Source: Welwitschia mirabilis (Eukaryota > Gnetophyta > Gnetopsida > Welwitschiales). From it: a stretch of 34,756 nucleotides of DNA. A model generated the notes under the pieces. That model worked only from the letters and a program-made list of their open reading frames with translations, made no database searches and was not told the origin of the DNA. The position numbers and the translations under genes are program-made. The stretch covers positions 189,157,109 to 189,191,864 of the forward strand of contig JBOZIK010000001.1 in the NCBI GenBank assembly GCA_051453625.1. The letters run 5' to 3'. Below are positions 9,147 to 19,367 of the stretch, one piece after another. Positions within the stretch are counted from its first letter, which is position 1; every line of letters begins with the position of its first letter.

Positions 9147-11253
9147 ATAAACTAGATAGTAGTGGCATAAAAGAATACCTCAAAGTAGTTTTATAACAGT
9201 ATTTTCTAAAATATCCTAATACGTTTATGTTTGAAATACATATTTTTAATTAATTACTAAATGTGACATGGTTACATAATAAACCAAGTTAGTTAAAAGG
9301 CTTTTTTTTAAGTGTATAAGAAATTTAGCTAAAGATGATGTTATGAATTAATATTTTATTTGGTTATTAGAGAAAGAAAAATGATTAAATACTCTTCAAC
9401 CATAATCATGTAGTGGTATCTCTCTCAATGCACAACTAAACTAATCCCCCTTTAAACTCTTTATTTTCATGTCATGTATAAAATACATGTTTTTGTCCTT
9501 GTCGTTTTTATCAATGGTAACACCAAGATTTTCAAATGGATGCATCCTTAAAGGACTTTAATATGAGTAATATATTTTATGACATTAAACTATGTAGTAA
9601 CAATATGCATTTACCTAGTATTGTACTCATTCCTTATATTTCTTAAAGGTGGAAAACTTTAAAAATTTATTTAACTCATCACATTCCATACATATAAAGA
9701 ATGTTTTATTTTTCATAAAGGCTACATCTATAAATAACTTCCTCCATATGTTATAACAACATCCTGATGATATTAGTTTTCATTGAAGTTGTTTAAGAAG
9801 ATTATTATCATATTTTTAAAATCTCTTTCAATTTACTATACTTAGTGGGTACTTTAATGATTCTCTTATTTCATATTCAACTACTTATCTTGTTAGGTCT
9901 TCCAAAATGTTTACTTCATTTAAAACTATGTTATTAAGTATTTTAATAATAATTAAATGATGTGAGAAAGGCTTTGATTTTTCCTTAATTTCGTGATTAC
10001 AAACTTGATAACCATTTAGTAAGTTATTTTAATGATTCAAAAATGTACTTAATGTAACTTCATAAGGTTATTATTTTGCATCTTTTTTATAATTAATAAT
10101 CTAAATATTGCCTCCTTTTTAGCATGTATAGAACATCATGCTTTGATAAAGCACTTGCATATAAGTAATTTAAAATATATTAATGTTTTCCATTAGTATC
10201 ATATTACAACATCTCTTTATGTGATTCATATTTATATTTAAGATAAAAATACAATAAGTAATTTAATTTAAAATGTCAATTAGATAATAATAATATTTAA
10301 ATCAATTGATTCTTTTATTTTCATTATTGTATTATTGTCTCTATTCATACTTGATGCACTTAATGATACATTACAAAAATCAACATATCTTCATTTGCTT
10401 TCTTTATTCTTATCTCCATGTTTGACTTGTCTTCAATTAGCGTTCAAGCATATCACTAAATTACTTTTGGAATGAACGTAATTAGTATGTTTATCTTATT
10501 TCTTGTTTTATTATTTTTTGATATATTTATTTTTAATTTAATTAGTAAATCAATTAAACCTTACATTAGTTTACAAGTGGTACAATTAGAATGAATATAA
10601 TTTATAAGCACCACAAAATGGTAGGATCATAGTTCTTTTGCATGAGTGTATTTTACATGTTCATGGACTAATACTTTAATCCCCTTTTCTATATCTCATT
10701 CTTGTGCACATCTATTTAAGAATAGTACTAGACAATTGTGATATTATTCTCTTAGTATAAAATTATTCATACCTTTTAAAACTAATCAAATCAAAATATG
10801 ATTCTATTATAAATAAAGTATATTAACTTATTCATTACTTTAGATAAAAAAATAATAACATTTTGTTATATATTTTCCTTCAAAATAATACAAGTAATAC
10901 CCTCTTACATATACTTAACACATTCATTGATGTAATATTTTCTTAAATTCTTGGTTAGTAGTTCTTATTTATTGCCAGTATATTAATATATTCATAATAA
11001 AATTAAGTATAGTTACAACAATTAAGAACATCTTATTAAAAATGAATAATGCAATTCTTAAATATAATTAAATATTGTATTCCAAAAATATAACATTAAA
11101 TATTACTAATAAAAAATAATATGATATCAATAGGAGAATAAAATTCTTTATCTATAATATTAAAATAATTACCTGTTAATTTTATTATGATGATTATACT
11201 TTACTACAAATTATGATTTGCTAAAAAATAAGGTATTTATGAATTTTAAAATA

Positions 11254-11293
11254 ATGTGTGTGTGTGCGCACGTGCGCGCATGCATATATATGT
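11254..11293. other. 40-bp perfect alternating purine/pyrimidine tract (Z-DNA type)
   Basis: Every base alternates purine and pyrimidine for 40 positions, passing from a TG run to a GC-rich centre and to a TA run. The centre contains the 12-bp palindrome GCGCACGTGCGC (11266-11277) with a CACGTG core, and the end contains CATATATATG. Alternating TG and CG sequence is the classic Z-DNA former. It stands out because the surrounding kilobases are almost free of CG. Confidence 0.85.
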
Positions 11294-11540
11294 TTAATAA
11301 TTCTTTGTTTAATTTTAATCATCTTAAAAAATACATGAGATTATGTAAAAAACTCACTAAATCATAAAGGTATAAATAGTTATGTGTAATGAATCTTAGA
11401 TAAATATCAAAATTATTATATACATCTAATAACACAAAAAATAAAGAAATGAAACATTATAGTGTTTTGTTTTATTTTTTTTTTTTTTGAGAAATGGTAA
11501 TTAGTAAGTAATATTATAATAGTATCATTAGAAGATTATA

Positions 11541-11764
11541 AGAAACATGTCTAACATCAAAAGATAAGAAGAGGAACAAGAGAAAAGTAAGAAGGAAAAA
11601 TTGGCATACCTTAATGAGTGGAATTAAAAAAGTTATATGAGAAATGAAAATAATAATAATAGTTAATTATTAGAACAAAGTATAACACCAAAAGGTAAGA
11701 AAACAAGGAAAAATAAGAAGGAAAATTAATTAGGAATATCTTAGTAAATGGCATCATAAAAGCC
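11541..11764. repeat. Diverged direct duplication, unit about 130 bp
   Basis: A block near 11541-11632 recurs near 11671-11764: AACATCAAAAGATAAGAA...GTAAGAAGGAAAAATT against AACACCAAAAGGTAAGAA...ATAAGAAGGAAAATTA, followed by similar ACCTTAATGAGTGG and TCTTAGTAAATGG stretches. It is a local tandem duplication with no coding content. Confidence 0.6.
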
Positions 11765-12958
11765 AAAGTATTTGTATATTTTTAAAAATATCTTTTTAAA
11801 GATATCCATATTTTATGGATAAGTTCTAATAATACTTATTTAGATATAATGTTGTAATTCTTAAGATTGATTTTTTTGATTTGAAAAACTACCTTAATAC
11901 ATCTCTTAAGAGTGTTAATAATTTTATTAAATTACATTAAGATCTTTTTTAATGAAATTGCACTTAGGCTCTAGTTTATCTCACACTTCATTACTTTACA
12001 TTTTTGGAAATTTATTTATATTTATCATATTCTAACATCCATTAATCATTAGGCATGATTTTGACACACTCATTATCCTAAAGTGTGATGGTAGTGCATT
12101 CATTAACATTATCGTCATTATTTTAAGATCAATTTCTATTATCTTTAGGTTCTTTTTCATTACTATTTTTGTACTTATCATTACCATTATTATACACATT
12201 GTCCTCTTCATAATGATTAACTTCTCTTCCATATTCTTTAGAAGGAACCTTAAAAGGTATTTATTAAAAAATTCTTAGCTATTAAAACACATTTTTATCA
12301 ACTCATTTTTTTAGTATCCTTATTTTTTCCTTCATATCAATTTTCACCAAAAATTAGACATTTCTTATAATCAGAAGGCTCTTTTCAAATGGGTTTATAA
12401 GCATTTGGAGAATCCCCTTTCAATCCATAATGAACATAAGGAACAAGAAGATTTTCAAACTAGAAGTTTAAAAATTGATTCTGTTAATTTAGTTATAAAA
12501 CATTATTTGTTAAATTAAAAATTTTAAGAATTTATATAGACATACATGTGAATCATAGGAATTATTATTTTAGTCTTTATTCATTTATTCAATTTAATAA
12601 ACCTTTCTATTTTATGAGTAATTTGTTTAAATAATATTTGGATTTAAATATTAGGCTAGGAATTCAAGATTCAAACCCAATAAGGCATTTCTACAAAGAA
12701 ATTCTTTTCATTAAGAATAAAAGTCTTTCTTTATTTAAGAGAAAATCTTTCTTTTGTTAAAAAATAAGAACTATTAGAAAGTCCTATAAGCATATCCTTA
12801 ATATTTGAAAAAACAGAATATAAAAATCCATCCCATAGGGAAATTACCTTAAAATGATTCTACATTGGAAATTTTTCATCACATTATCTTTGCATTTTAT
12901 TTAATAAAGATCTTCCTAGCTACGACAAACTTCTTGATAGGGTGAAGACATAGTACTT

Positions 12959-12963
12959 CTTCA
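12959..12963. repeat. Target-site duplication, left copy (CTTCA)
   Basis: CTTCA stands directly before the 5' LTR start TGTTAAG. The same five bases follow the 3' LTR end at 22892-22896. Five-base duplications are made by retroviral-type integrase, so this pair fixes both element ends. Confidence 0.8.
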
Positions 12964-14424
12964 TGTTAAGTTAGTATTTACTAATTAATGATTTCTATGT
13001 AGTAAAACATGTTATATCTTGTGCAGAAATCATTGATCATTACAAGTTAAAAGCTAAAATAATTTATCACATTNNNNNNNNNNNNNNNNNNNNNNNNNNN
13101 NNNNNNNNNNNNNNNNNNNNNNNNNNNNNNNNNNNNNNNNNNNNNNNNNNNNNNNNNNNNNNNNNNNNNNNNNTTATCACATTTTGATCCTAAAACTTAT
13201 TAACTTTTTATACCCTCCTAAGGGGTTGACCAGACTTCTAAGGATTCGACCACACCTGAAGATTACATAGAAATAAACTGAATTCAAAGGTGTTAATCAA
13301 ATACATAAGGGATTAACTGGACTTGTATACCTAACTATTAGTACTTCTCAGCTAATACTCAAGGAGTTGACTGAATACCTAAGGGATCTACCAGGCTTGT
13401 GTACTTGAGAATCAATACTTCTTAGCCAATCATCAAGGGATTAACCGGAGTTCTGAGGGGTCAATCAGATATTAAGTAGCATTTACCCTTTATCAATAAG
13501 GTGTCAACTAGACTTTTATGAGGTCAACTGGACCTAGAGTAGAAAACTATGTTAGATTTTTTCTTAACCATGGGGATGACTAGATAAATATGTGAGTGAT
13601 CAGACAAGTGGTCAACTAGACCCTAAGGGGTTGATTGGACATGAAGCCATAGGAAAAAAAAGTCCACCAAAAGAACCTAAGGATAACAATTTAAGTGACA
13701 GCACTAAATGGAATCAACCATACTTTTAAGGGGTCAATCAGTTGTGATGGAAAAAAAACATTTCTAGCCATTATATGTCTATTGTTCTATCTGTTTGAAG
13801 GTTTTTTTACTTGTAAAAGTCCTAAAAGTCTATCACTATATATTTACCAAGATTCAAAATCATTGTACCACTTTTGAATCTTTTTAAATTATTCGTTATA
13901 CTTATTGGCATCTCATACCTAATCAAAAACAAATTAAGAACTGTTGCTATCATTACATACTTGGTCGAGTTTATTATACTCTATGCTTTCAGATTGTACC
14001 ATCTTTTGAAGAAGTGTATCAATATTATTCTTGAGCTAAAGATTAGGTGAAAACTTTGCATTTTGTCATATAATTATTATTATTTTACTTTATTGCAAAA
14101 TATTAAAACTAATCCTTAGAAAATTCTATTTGTAAAGATTATAGATGAACCTAGAATACCTAGAAATAGATTAATAGAGATCTAGATTAGACTTGGATAG
14201 AAGTTGATCATCGAGAATGGAGTAGTGGGTTTCTTAAATCACTATAAATCTTATGTGCTTATCATTAGTATTTCTATGGTATAATTTTTTAATTTTTTTT
14301 AGAAAAGTTTCATTTTTATTTGCATAAGTTTTTAGTGTTCATTTTAAGTAAAATTATTTTTATAAAGTTATTCAATTAAATTTTTAAAATCTATTTACCC
14401 CCCTCTATGGTTCTTGATCCTACA
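12964..14424 (+). repeat. 5' LTR of the copia element
   Basis: It runs from TGTTAAGTTAG to TTGATCCTACA, so the TG...CA ends are kept. It aligns over its whole length with 21629-22891. It includes a 100-N gap (13074-13173) flanked on both sides by TTATCACATT; the 3' LTR has this sequence once and uninterrupted, so the gap is probably false. The left two-thirds carries about fifteen degenerate copies of a GGGGTCGACCGGAC-like motif. About 65 bp near 13760-13830 are absent from the 3' LTR. A TATATATT box is shared by both copies. The small open frame 13695-13877 is inside the LTR and not a gene. Confidence 0.88.
13837..13844 (+). promoter_or_regulatory. Candidate LTR TATA box
   Basis: TATATATT occurs at the same aligned position in the 3' LTR (22245-22252), just downstream of the GTCGACC-motif cluster in both. 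Conservation between two diverged LTRs and position after a repeat-rich U3-like part support a promoter role. No transcript evidence is available. Confidence 0.35.
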
Positions 14425-14426
14425 TT

Positions 14427-14438
14427 TAGTATCAAATC
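14427..14438 (+). promoter_or_regulatory. Primer-binding site, initiator tRNA-Met type
   Basis: TAGTATCAAATC lies two bases after the LTR end and matches TGGTATCAGAGC, the usual copia primer site, with three differences. The differences fit decay by G-to-A change. Confidence 0.7.
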
Positions 14439-14490
14439 TTGATTGAGTCCATGTTAAGATTCTAATAGGTCTAGACTTTAGAACCCAAAA

Positions 14491-15780
14491 ATGAGTAACC
14501 CTTTAGATAGTTTTTCCACTAGTTTTCTACCCATGTTTAATGGGTTAAACTATGCACATTGGAAGGCCCAAATGAGAATCTTCCTTAGATCCCTAGATGT
14601 GAACATTAAAGAGATCATTTACAATGGATATAATATGTCTACTTTATCTAAAACTAATGTCCATGCTAATACCATTGTAGTTTCAAAAACTTAAGACCAA
14701 TTTACCACCACCAATAGATCCAAAGATACCATAGAAACTCATGCTCCTAATGCTATTTTTTATGTAGTTTATGGAAACGAATTCAAACTAATTGTAAACT
14801 ATGAATATGCAAAGAAAGCATGGGACATTTTTAAAGTTACATAGGAAGGAACATCCACTGTCAAATAGGGAAAACTACAAATGCTTAGTTTTAAATTTAA
14901 AGGCATTTATATGGATGAGGAGAAGACTTTACAGGAATTCTTTGTCAGACTTATCAACATTATAAATTTCATGACAAGTCTAGATGAAAGAATGAATGAG
15001 GCAAATGTGGTCCAAAAAGTACTAAGATTGCTTCTAAAAAGATTTAAATCAAACATCACTATAATATAAGAAATAAAAAACATAAACATGATATTACTTG
15101 AAGAATTTAAAGGTAATTTAGAGACTTATGAATTGAAATTCTCTAAAGATAATAAGAAATGTATTTTATTGAAATGTGTGCAAGAAGAGTATATGTTAGG
15201 GAAATCAGATGAAGATCTTGATGATGATGAAGTTACTTTACTAGAAAGAAGATTTAAGAAATTTTTTCACATAATAACAAAAATAGGTAACCAAGTAAAG
15301 GAACAAGAAGAGGTCACTTAAAGTTTAGAAAAGATCAAGCCAGAGGAAAAGAGATCTAATGTTTTACAGGTAAGGGCTATGAACATGTTGCAAATGAGTG
15401 TCTGAACAATAAGAAAGAATAAAGAAAATCAAAGGCATTCTTATTTATTACTACATAGAATAATGTGAATGAGAATGATGATAATAGTTTAGGCTAAGAT
15501 TCAGATGGAGATTAAAGGCTCTCCTTCATGGCAGTTATGCCTTTATTACAAAACCTTCCTAGCACATATAAACCTGATGATTTGAACATAATTAAAAAAG
15601 ATCAAAATGAGCTTAAAGACACCTGTTAGGAATTGTACATAGAGTGTGAAAAGTTGTCAAAGTGCATAAATGATTTAAACAAGATTGTGAAAACACTCAT
15701 TAAAGAAAAGAAGGAGTTAAAAGCAAGATAAAAGACGACTAAATCAAAAAATCCAAAACCTTCATAATAGGTGAAGAACT
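14491..15780 (+). pseudogene. copia gag pseudogene (UBN2 type) with remnant zinc knuckle
   Basis: Gag forms the element's particle and binds its RNA. The start ATG at 14491 lies 67 bp after the LTR and opens MSNPLDSFSTSFLPMFNGLN, then YAHWKAQMRIFLRSLD, the FxGxNYxxWKxxMxxxL motif of copia gag. The same frame continues through stops (14692, 14845, 14866, 15067) with AYAKKAWDIF-, KLQMLSFKFKGI- and EEFKGNLETYEL-like blocks typical of the UBN2 domain, to TAA at 15319. In another frame, 15360-15401 gives CFTGKGYEHVANEC, a CX2CX4HX4C knuckle with Gly in place of the second Cys. A Lys/Glu-rich helical stretch follows (about 15575-15730), as in SIRE gag. Confidence 0.85.
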
Positions 15781-16099
15781 TATCACTTTTTATTAATACA
15801 TATTATAGTCATTTGATTAAATTAGAATAAATTATTTAAATTTAAAAAGTGTCTCATACTAAGTGAGGTATTGGTTTCATTTCCTAAAGACCACAACTTC
15901 AGCAAAATCAGGTAACTTGGCAAAATAAGTTTATTTCTAAAGTTACATGTCATTTTGGTGGTAAGTTAGGTCATTAAAAGTTATTTTACAATGCTAGAAA
16001 ATTAATGTTATTTTTAAATTTAGTCAGTACCCTTCCATTTAAATTTATTCCAAGAGGAAATGTAGCACATCAGTCTAAAAGGACTAAGTGGGTGAAAGC

Positions 16100-17500
16100 T
16101 AATGATTTAAAACGTTTCTTGATTCAACTAGCTTTTAAGGTTTCCAATGGCACTAGTTAGTATTTAGATAGTGGTTTCTATTAACATATGATGAGAAAAA
16201 AGTCTAGATTTAAATAGTTAAGTGGCTTTAATAGAGGATAAATTACTTTCAGTGATAACAGAGGAGCCAAAATCTAAGGAATCGAAAGCATCGTTGGAGG
16301 TAGCTTACCTAAAATAAATGAAGTTTTATATGTCAATGGTTTAAGTTATAATATTCTTAGTATTAGTCAAATATATGACAAAGGACATAAGGTTATTTTT
16401 AATAGTACTAAATGTGAAGTTAGGCATGACAAAACAAATGATATTATTCTGAAGGTAATAGAATAAATAATATCTATAGCATTGATTAATAATTTTCTAC
16501 TTGTTATTTTTCTCATGTTAATCAAGAAGAACTTTGACATAAATTATGATCATTTGAAAATAATTATTAGAAAATAAATTGAAAAAGGAATTCCAAAAAT
16601 AAACGTTAAAAAACATGGTCTTTGTGATGTATTCCAAAAATAAAAAAATAAAAACATCATAAAAAAGTAAAAACTAAGTCTCTAAAATCATGCCTTTAAA
16701 AGTTATTTATATGGACTTGGTAGGACTAGCTCAAACTCAAAGTTTAAAAGGTAAATGCTATTTTCTAACTATGGTTGATGATTTCTCAAGATACACATGG
16801 GTTGTATTTCTTTCAAAAATCTAGAACATATAAAAATTAGGTTAAAATATGCAATAAGATTCAAAACGAAAAAGGCTATATCATAAAGAAAATAAGAAGT
16901 GATCATAATGGCGAGTTTAAAAATCATTTATTTGAGAAGTATTACATTGAAAATGATATTTATCACTAATTCTCAGCCCCTAAAACACCTCAACAAAGTG
17001 GTATTACTAAGAGAAAAAATAAAGTTCTCCACGAAATGGTAAGAACTATGTTAAATGATAAGGAAGTTTCAAAATCACTTTGGGATAAAACTATTAGCAC
17101 TACATATTATATCACAAGTAGAATTTGCTTTATCTCTAGAATGGACAAAAATCATTATGATTTACCAAAGAAAGAAAACTAAACCTTTCTTAGTCTAAAG
17201 TCTTTAAGAGTAAGTGTTATGTATTAAAAGATAGAGAACATATAAGCAAATTTGAGTCTAATACTAATGAAGTAATATTTTTGAGATATTCAACTAGAAG
17301 TACAACTTATTATGTTTTCAACAAGAGAATCCTAACTATGGAAGAATCAATAAATGTATAAATAGATGATATTAGCATAAAACCTTTTTTTTCAAATGAT
17401 GAAGAAGACATATCTCTAAGCATCCCTACAACAAAAGAAATTTCTATTAAAAAAGAAGAAGAAGTTCATACAAAAGAATTCATTATTAAAAAGGTTTAAA
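16100..17500 (+). pseudogene. copia protease and integrase pseudogene
   Basis: Protease: YLDSGFY.HMM at 16161-16190 matches the copia WYLDSGCSxHMT signature. The catalytic Asp (16167-16169) is kept; the Trp before it is a stop. A GAG-pre-integrase region follows near 16440-16640 (SHVNQEEL-like, with the conserved His/Cys pairs mostly lost). Integrase core: YMDLVG (Asp at 16714), MVDDFSRYTWVVFL (16771-16812), IRSDHNGEF (Asp at 16901) and APKTPQQSGITKRKNKVLHE. In the last motif the third catalytic residue, Glu, is Lys (AAG at 17009-17011). At least two frameshifts lie between the protease Asp and the second integrase Asp. The C-terminal integrase part continues to about 17500 in pieces. Confidence 0.85.
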
Positions 17501-17605
17501 GAGATAAAAGATTATCTTTTAGGATCTATTATTGGAGAAGTTATCTCAAAGATAAAGACAATGAGCTCTATGAAAAATTTATATGTTCACAATTTTTAGG
17601 TTTTA

Positions 17606-18592
17606 CAAATTGAACCTAAGAAATTTGAATAAGTAGAATCCCATGCAAAATGGATGATGGCAATGGATAATGAATTACACCAATTTAAAAGAAATAATGT
17701 ATGGAAGCTTGTCAAAAGGCCAAAAGACAATAATGTAATTGATACTAAGTGGATTTTTAAGAACAAATGTGATAAGGAAACAATGTCATCAAAAACAAAG
17801 TAATGTTAGTAGCACAAGTTTACAACCAAATCAAAGGCATTGATGTAGGTGACAGATTTGCTCTAGTTGCAAAGCTTGATAGCATTAGAATGTTTTTATC
17901 TTTTGCAGCCTTTAAGAATATCAACATGTATCAAATGCATGTAAAGAGTGAATTTTTAAATGGAACCCTAAATGAAGAAGTGTATGTATAACAACCACAA
18001 GGGTTTGTAGATCCTCATAAATCTGATCATGTGTATGGACTTAAGAAGGCTTTTTATAGACTAAAGAAAGCTCCATGATCTTGGTATACAACGTTAGACA
18101 CATTTCTAAACGAAAATAGTTATATTCATGGAATATTAGATAAAACTTTATTTATTAATAACTTGAAAAAGGATTTTATCATTATACAAATTTATGTGAA
18201 TGATATCATATTTGTTGCCTCTAATGAGGTTTTATCAAAAGAATTTGCAAATATCATGACAATACATTTTGAGATAAGCATGCTTGGTGAAGTGAAAATG
18301 TTTCTTGGATTATAGATTAAGCAAACAAAGAATGGAATATTTTATCTCATAATCTAAATATAAAAAGGATTTGATCAAATGTTTTGAATTGGAAAATGCT
18401 AAAATAACTAACATACCTATGTCAACTTCTTGCAAACTTAGTCTAGAAGAAGGTGGAAAATCATTATATCAGAAGCTTTATAGAAGTATGATTGGAAGTT
18501 TATTATATTTAACTACAAGTATACTTGATATTATGTTTAGTATTGGTGTATGTGCAAGGTACCAAATCCAATTGAAAAAATCACACCTATAA
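17606..18592 (+). pseudogene. copia reverse transcriptase pseudogene
   Basis: Reverse transcriptase copies the element RNA into DNA. QIEPKKFE at 17606 and DTKWIFKNK near 17741 open the RVT_2 domain. The stretch from 17803 reads VAQVYNQIKGID, LVAKLDSIRMFLSFAA and MYQMHVKSEFLNG, then QPQGFVDP, GLKKAFYRLKKAP, IIIQIYVNDIIF, FEISMLGEVKMFLGL and MSTSCKL...QKLYRSMIGSLLYL. The first catalytic Asp (normally QMDVKxAFLNG) is His (CAT at 17938-17940). The YVDD box is YVND (AAT at 18199-18201). A frameshift lies between 17750 and 17803 and another near 18360. Domain order and spacing are as in SIRE-type pol. Confidence 0.93.
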
Positions 18593-19050
18593 GTAGTAAA
18601 GAGATTAATAAGATATATAAAGGGCACATGTGATTATGGATTATGGTATCCAACTGATACGTCTTTTAATCTTGTAGGATTTAGTGATGCAGATTGGGAT
18701 GGATACAAAGATGATAGAAAAAGTACAAGTGGTAATTAGTTTCTATTAAGATCATGCTTAGTTGAATGGACTAGTAAAACGAAAAAACTTAATTTCCCTT
18801 TCAATAGTAGAAGTCAAGTATATTACAATAAGGAGGAGTTGTGCTCATTTTCTATGGATGAAGGAAATGCTAAAGGACTTTGATGTAGTTTTTGAATAGG
18901 TTTCTATTTTTTGTAATAATACTAGTGTAATAAAAATTTCTAAAAATCTTGTTCAACATTTTAAAACTAAAAATATTAAACTAAGACACATTTTTTAAGA
19001 GATCAAGTTGAAAAGGACATATTTCTATGAATTTTATTAATACAAATTAT
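18593..19050 (+). pseudogene. copia RNase H pseudogene
   Basis: The sequence continues the reverse transcriptase frame: VVKRLIRYIKGT, GLWYPTDTSFNLVGFSDADW (18680-18697) and DDRKSTSGN, then LVEWTSKTKKL, and in a shifted frame SIVEVKYI, CNNTSVIKISKN and KHI-like blocks near 18960-19000. These match SDADxAGxxxDRKSTSG and the later SxAEAEY and NxSAIxisKNP blocks of copia RNase H. The SDAD acidic pair is kept, but a stop follows SGN and the AEAEY block is broken. Confidence 0.88.
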
Positions 19051-19169
19051 CAACTTACTTTACAAAACCCCTAAATTTTAATAATTTTTTTTTTTGTTTT
19101 CAGAATAAACTAAGGGCTATCTCCCTATTTTCTAACTAATTATAGATCAATCAACTAAATCTATAATTC

Positions 19170-19290
19170 ATTTTACCAGAGGTGGTTGGTTGACCAGACT
19201 AAAAACTGGGTCAACCAAATCCTAAGAGTACTGTGAACCCTGTCTTAATGGGTCAATCGGATCTCAAACTGGTTGACTAGATTTATAGGA
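19170..19290 (+). repeat. Cluster of GGTCAACC/GGTTGACC motifs between RNase H and ORF3
   Basis: TGGTTGACCAGACT, GGGTCAACCAAATC, GGGTCAATCGGATC and TGGTTGACTAGATT follow each other within about 110 bp. They are the same motif family that fills the U3-like part of both LTRs (GGGGTTGACCAGAC and variants). Finding it in the interior of the element is unexpected for an LTR-only repeat. Confidence 0.7.
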
Positions 19291-19367
19291 TTATAGCATA
19301 GTGGAATTATCATTAGAACTAGTTTCTTTTTCAAAACCTATCTAATCAACCTTCTTTTTAAAAGTGA

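Larger units (their letters stand above)
9147..12958. other. Long AT-rich tract, no gene recognised
   Basis: I read both strands and found no domain, RNA gene or long open frame that I can support. The only frame of note (12032-12232, minus strand) is Met/Ile/Lys-rich low complexity. The tract holds the alternating purine/pyrimidine run at 11254-11293 and a tandem duplication at 11541-11764. It could contain old retroelement interior belonging to the minus-strand LTR, but decay is too far for me to see it. Confidence 0.6.

Noticed and set aside
9600-10000. Weak protein-like words on the minus strand suggesting another retroelement interior
   Set aside because: No ordered set of motifs could be found; similarity is at the level expected from AT-rich translation.
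12032-12232. Minus-strand frame of 66 residues
   Set aside because: Met/Ile/Lys-rich low complexity expected from AT-rich DNA; no domain, no homologue I recognise.
13200-13760. CRISPR or tRNA-like palindromes formed by the GTCGACC motifs
   Set aside because: Motifs are short, variable and irregularly spaced; no cloverleaf or conserved tRNA boxes are found.
13695-13877. Small frame ending in SLSLYIYQDSKSLYHF
   Set aside because: It lies inside the 5' LTR and is not kept in the 3' LTR.
14907-15089. Minus-strand frame of 60 residues
   Set aside because: It is the antisense shadow of the copia gag.
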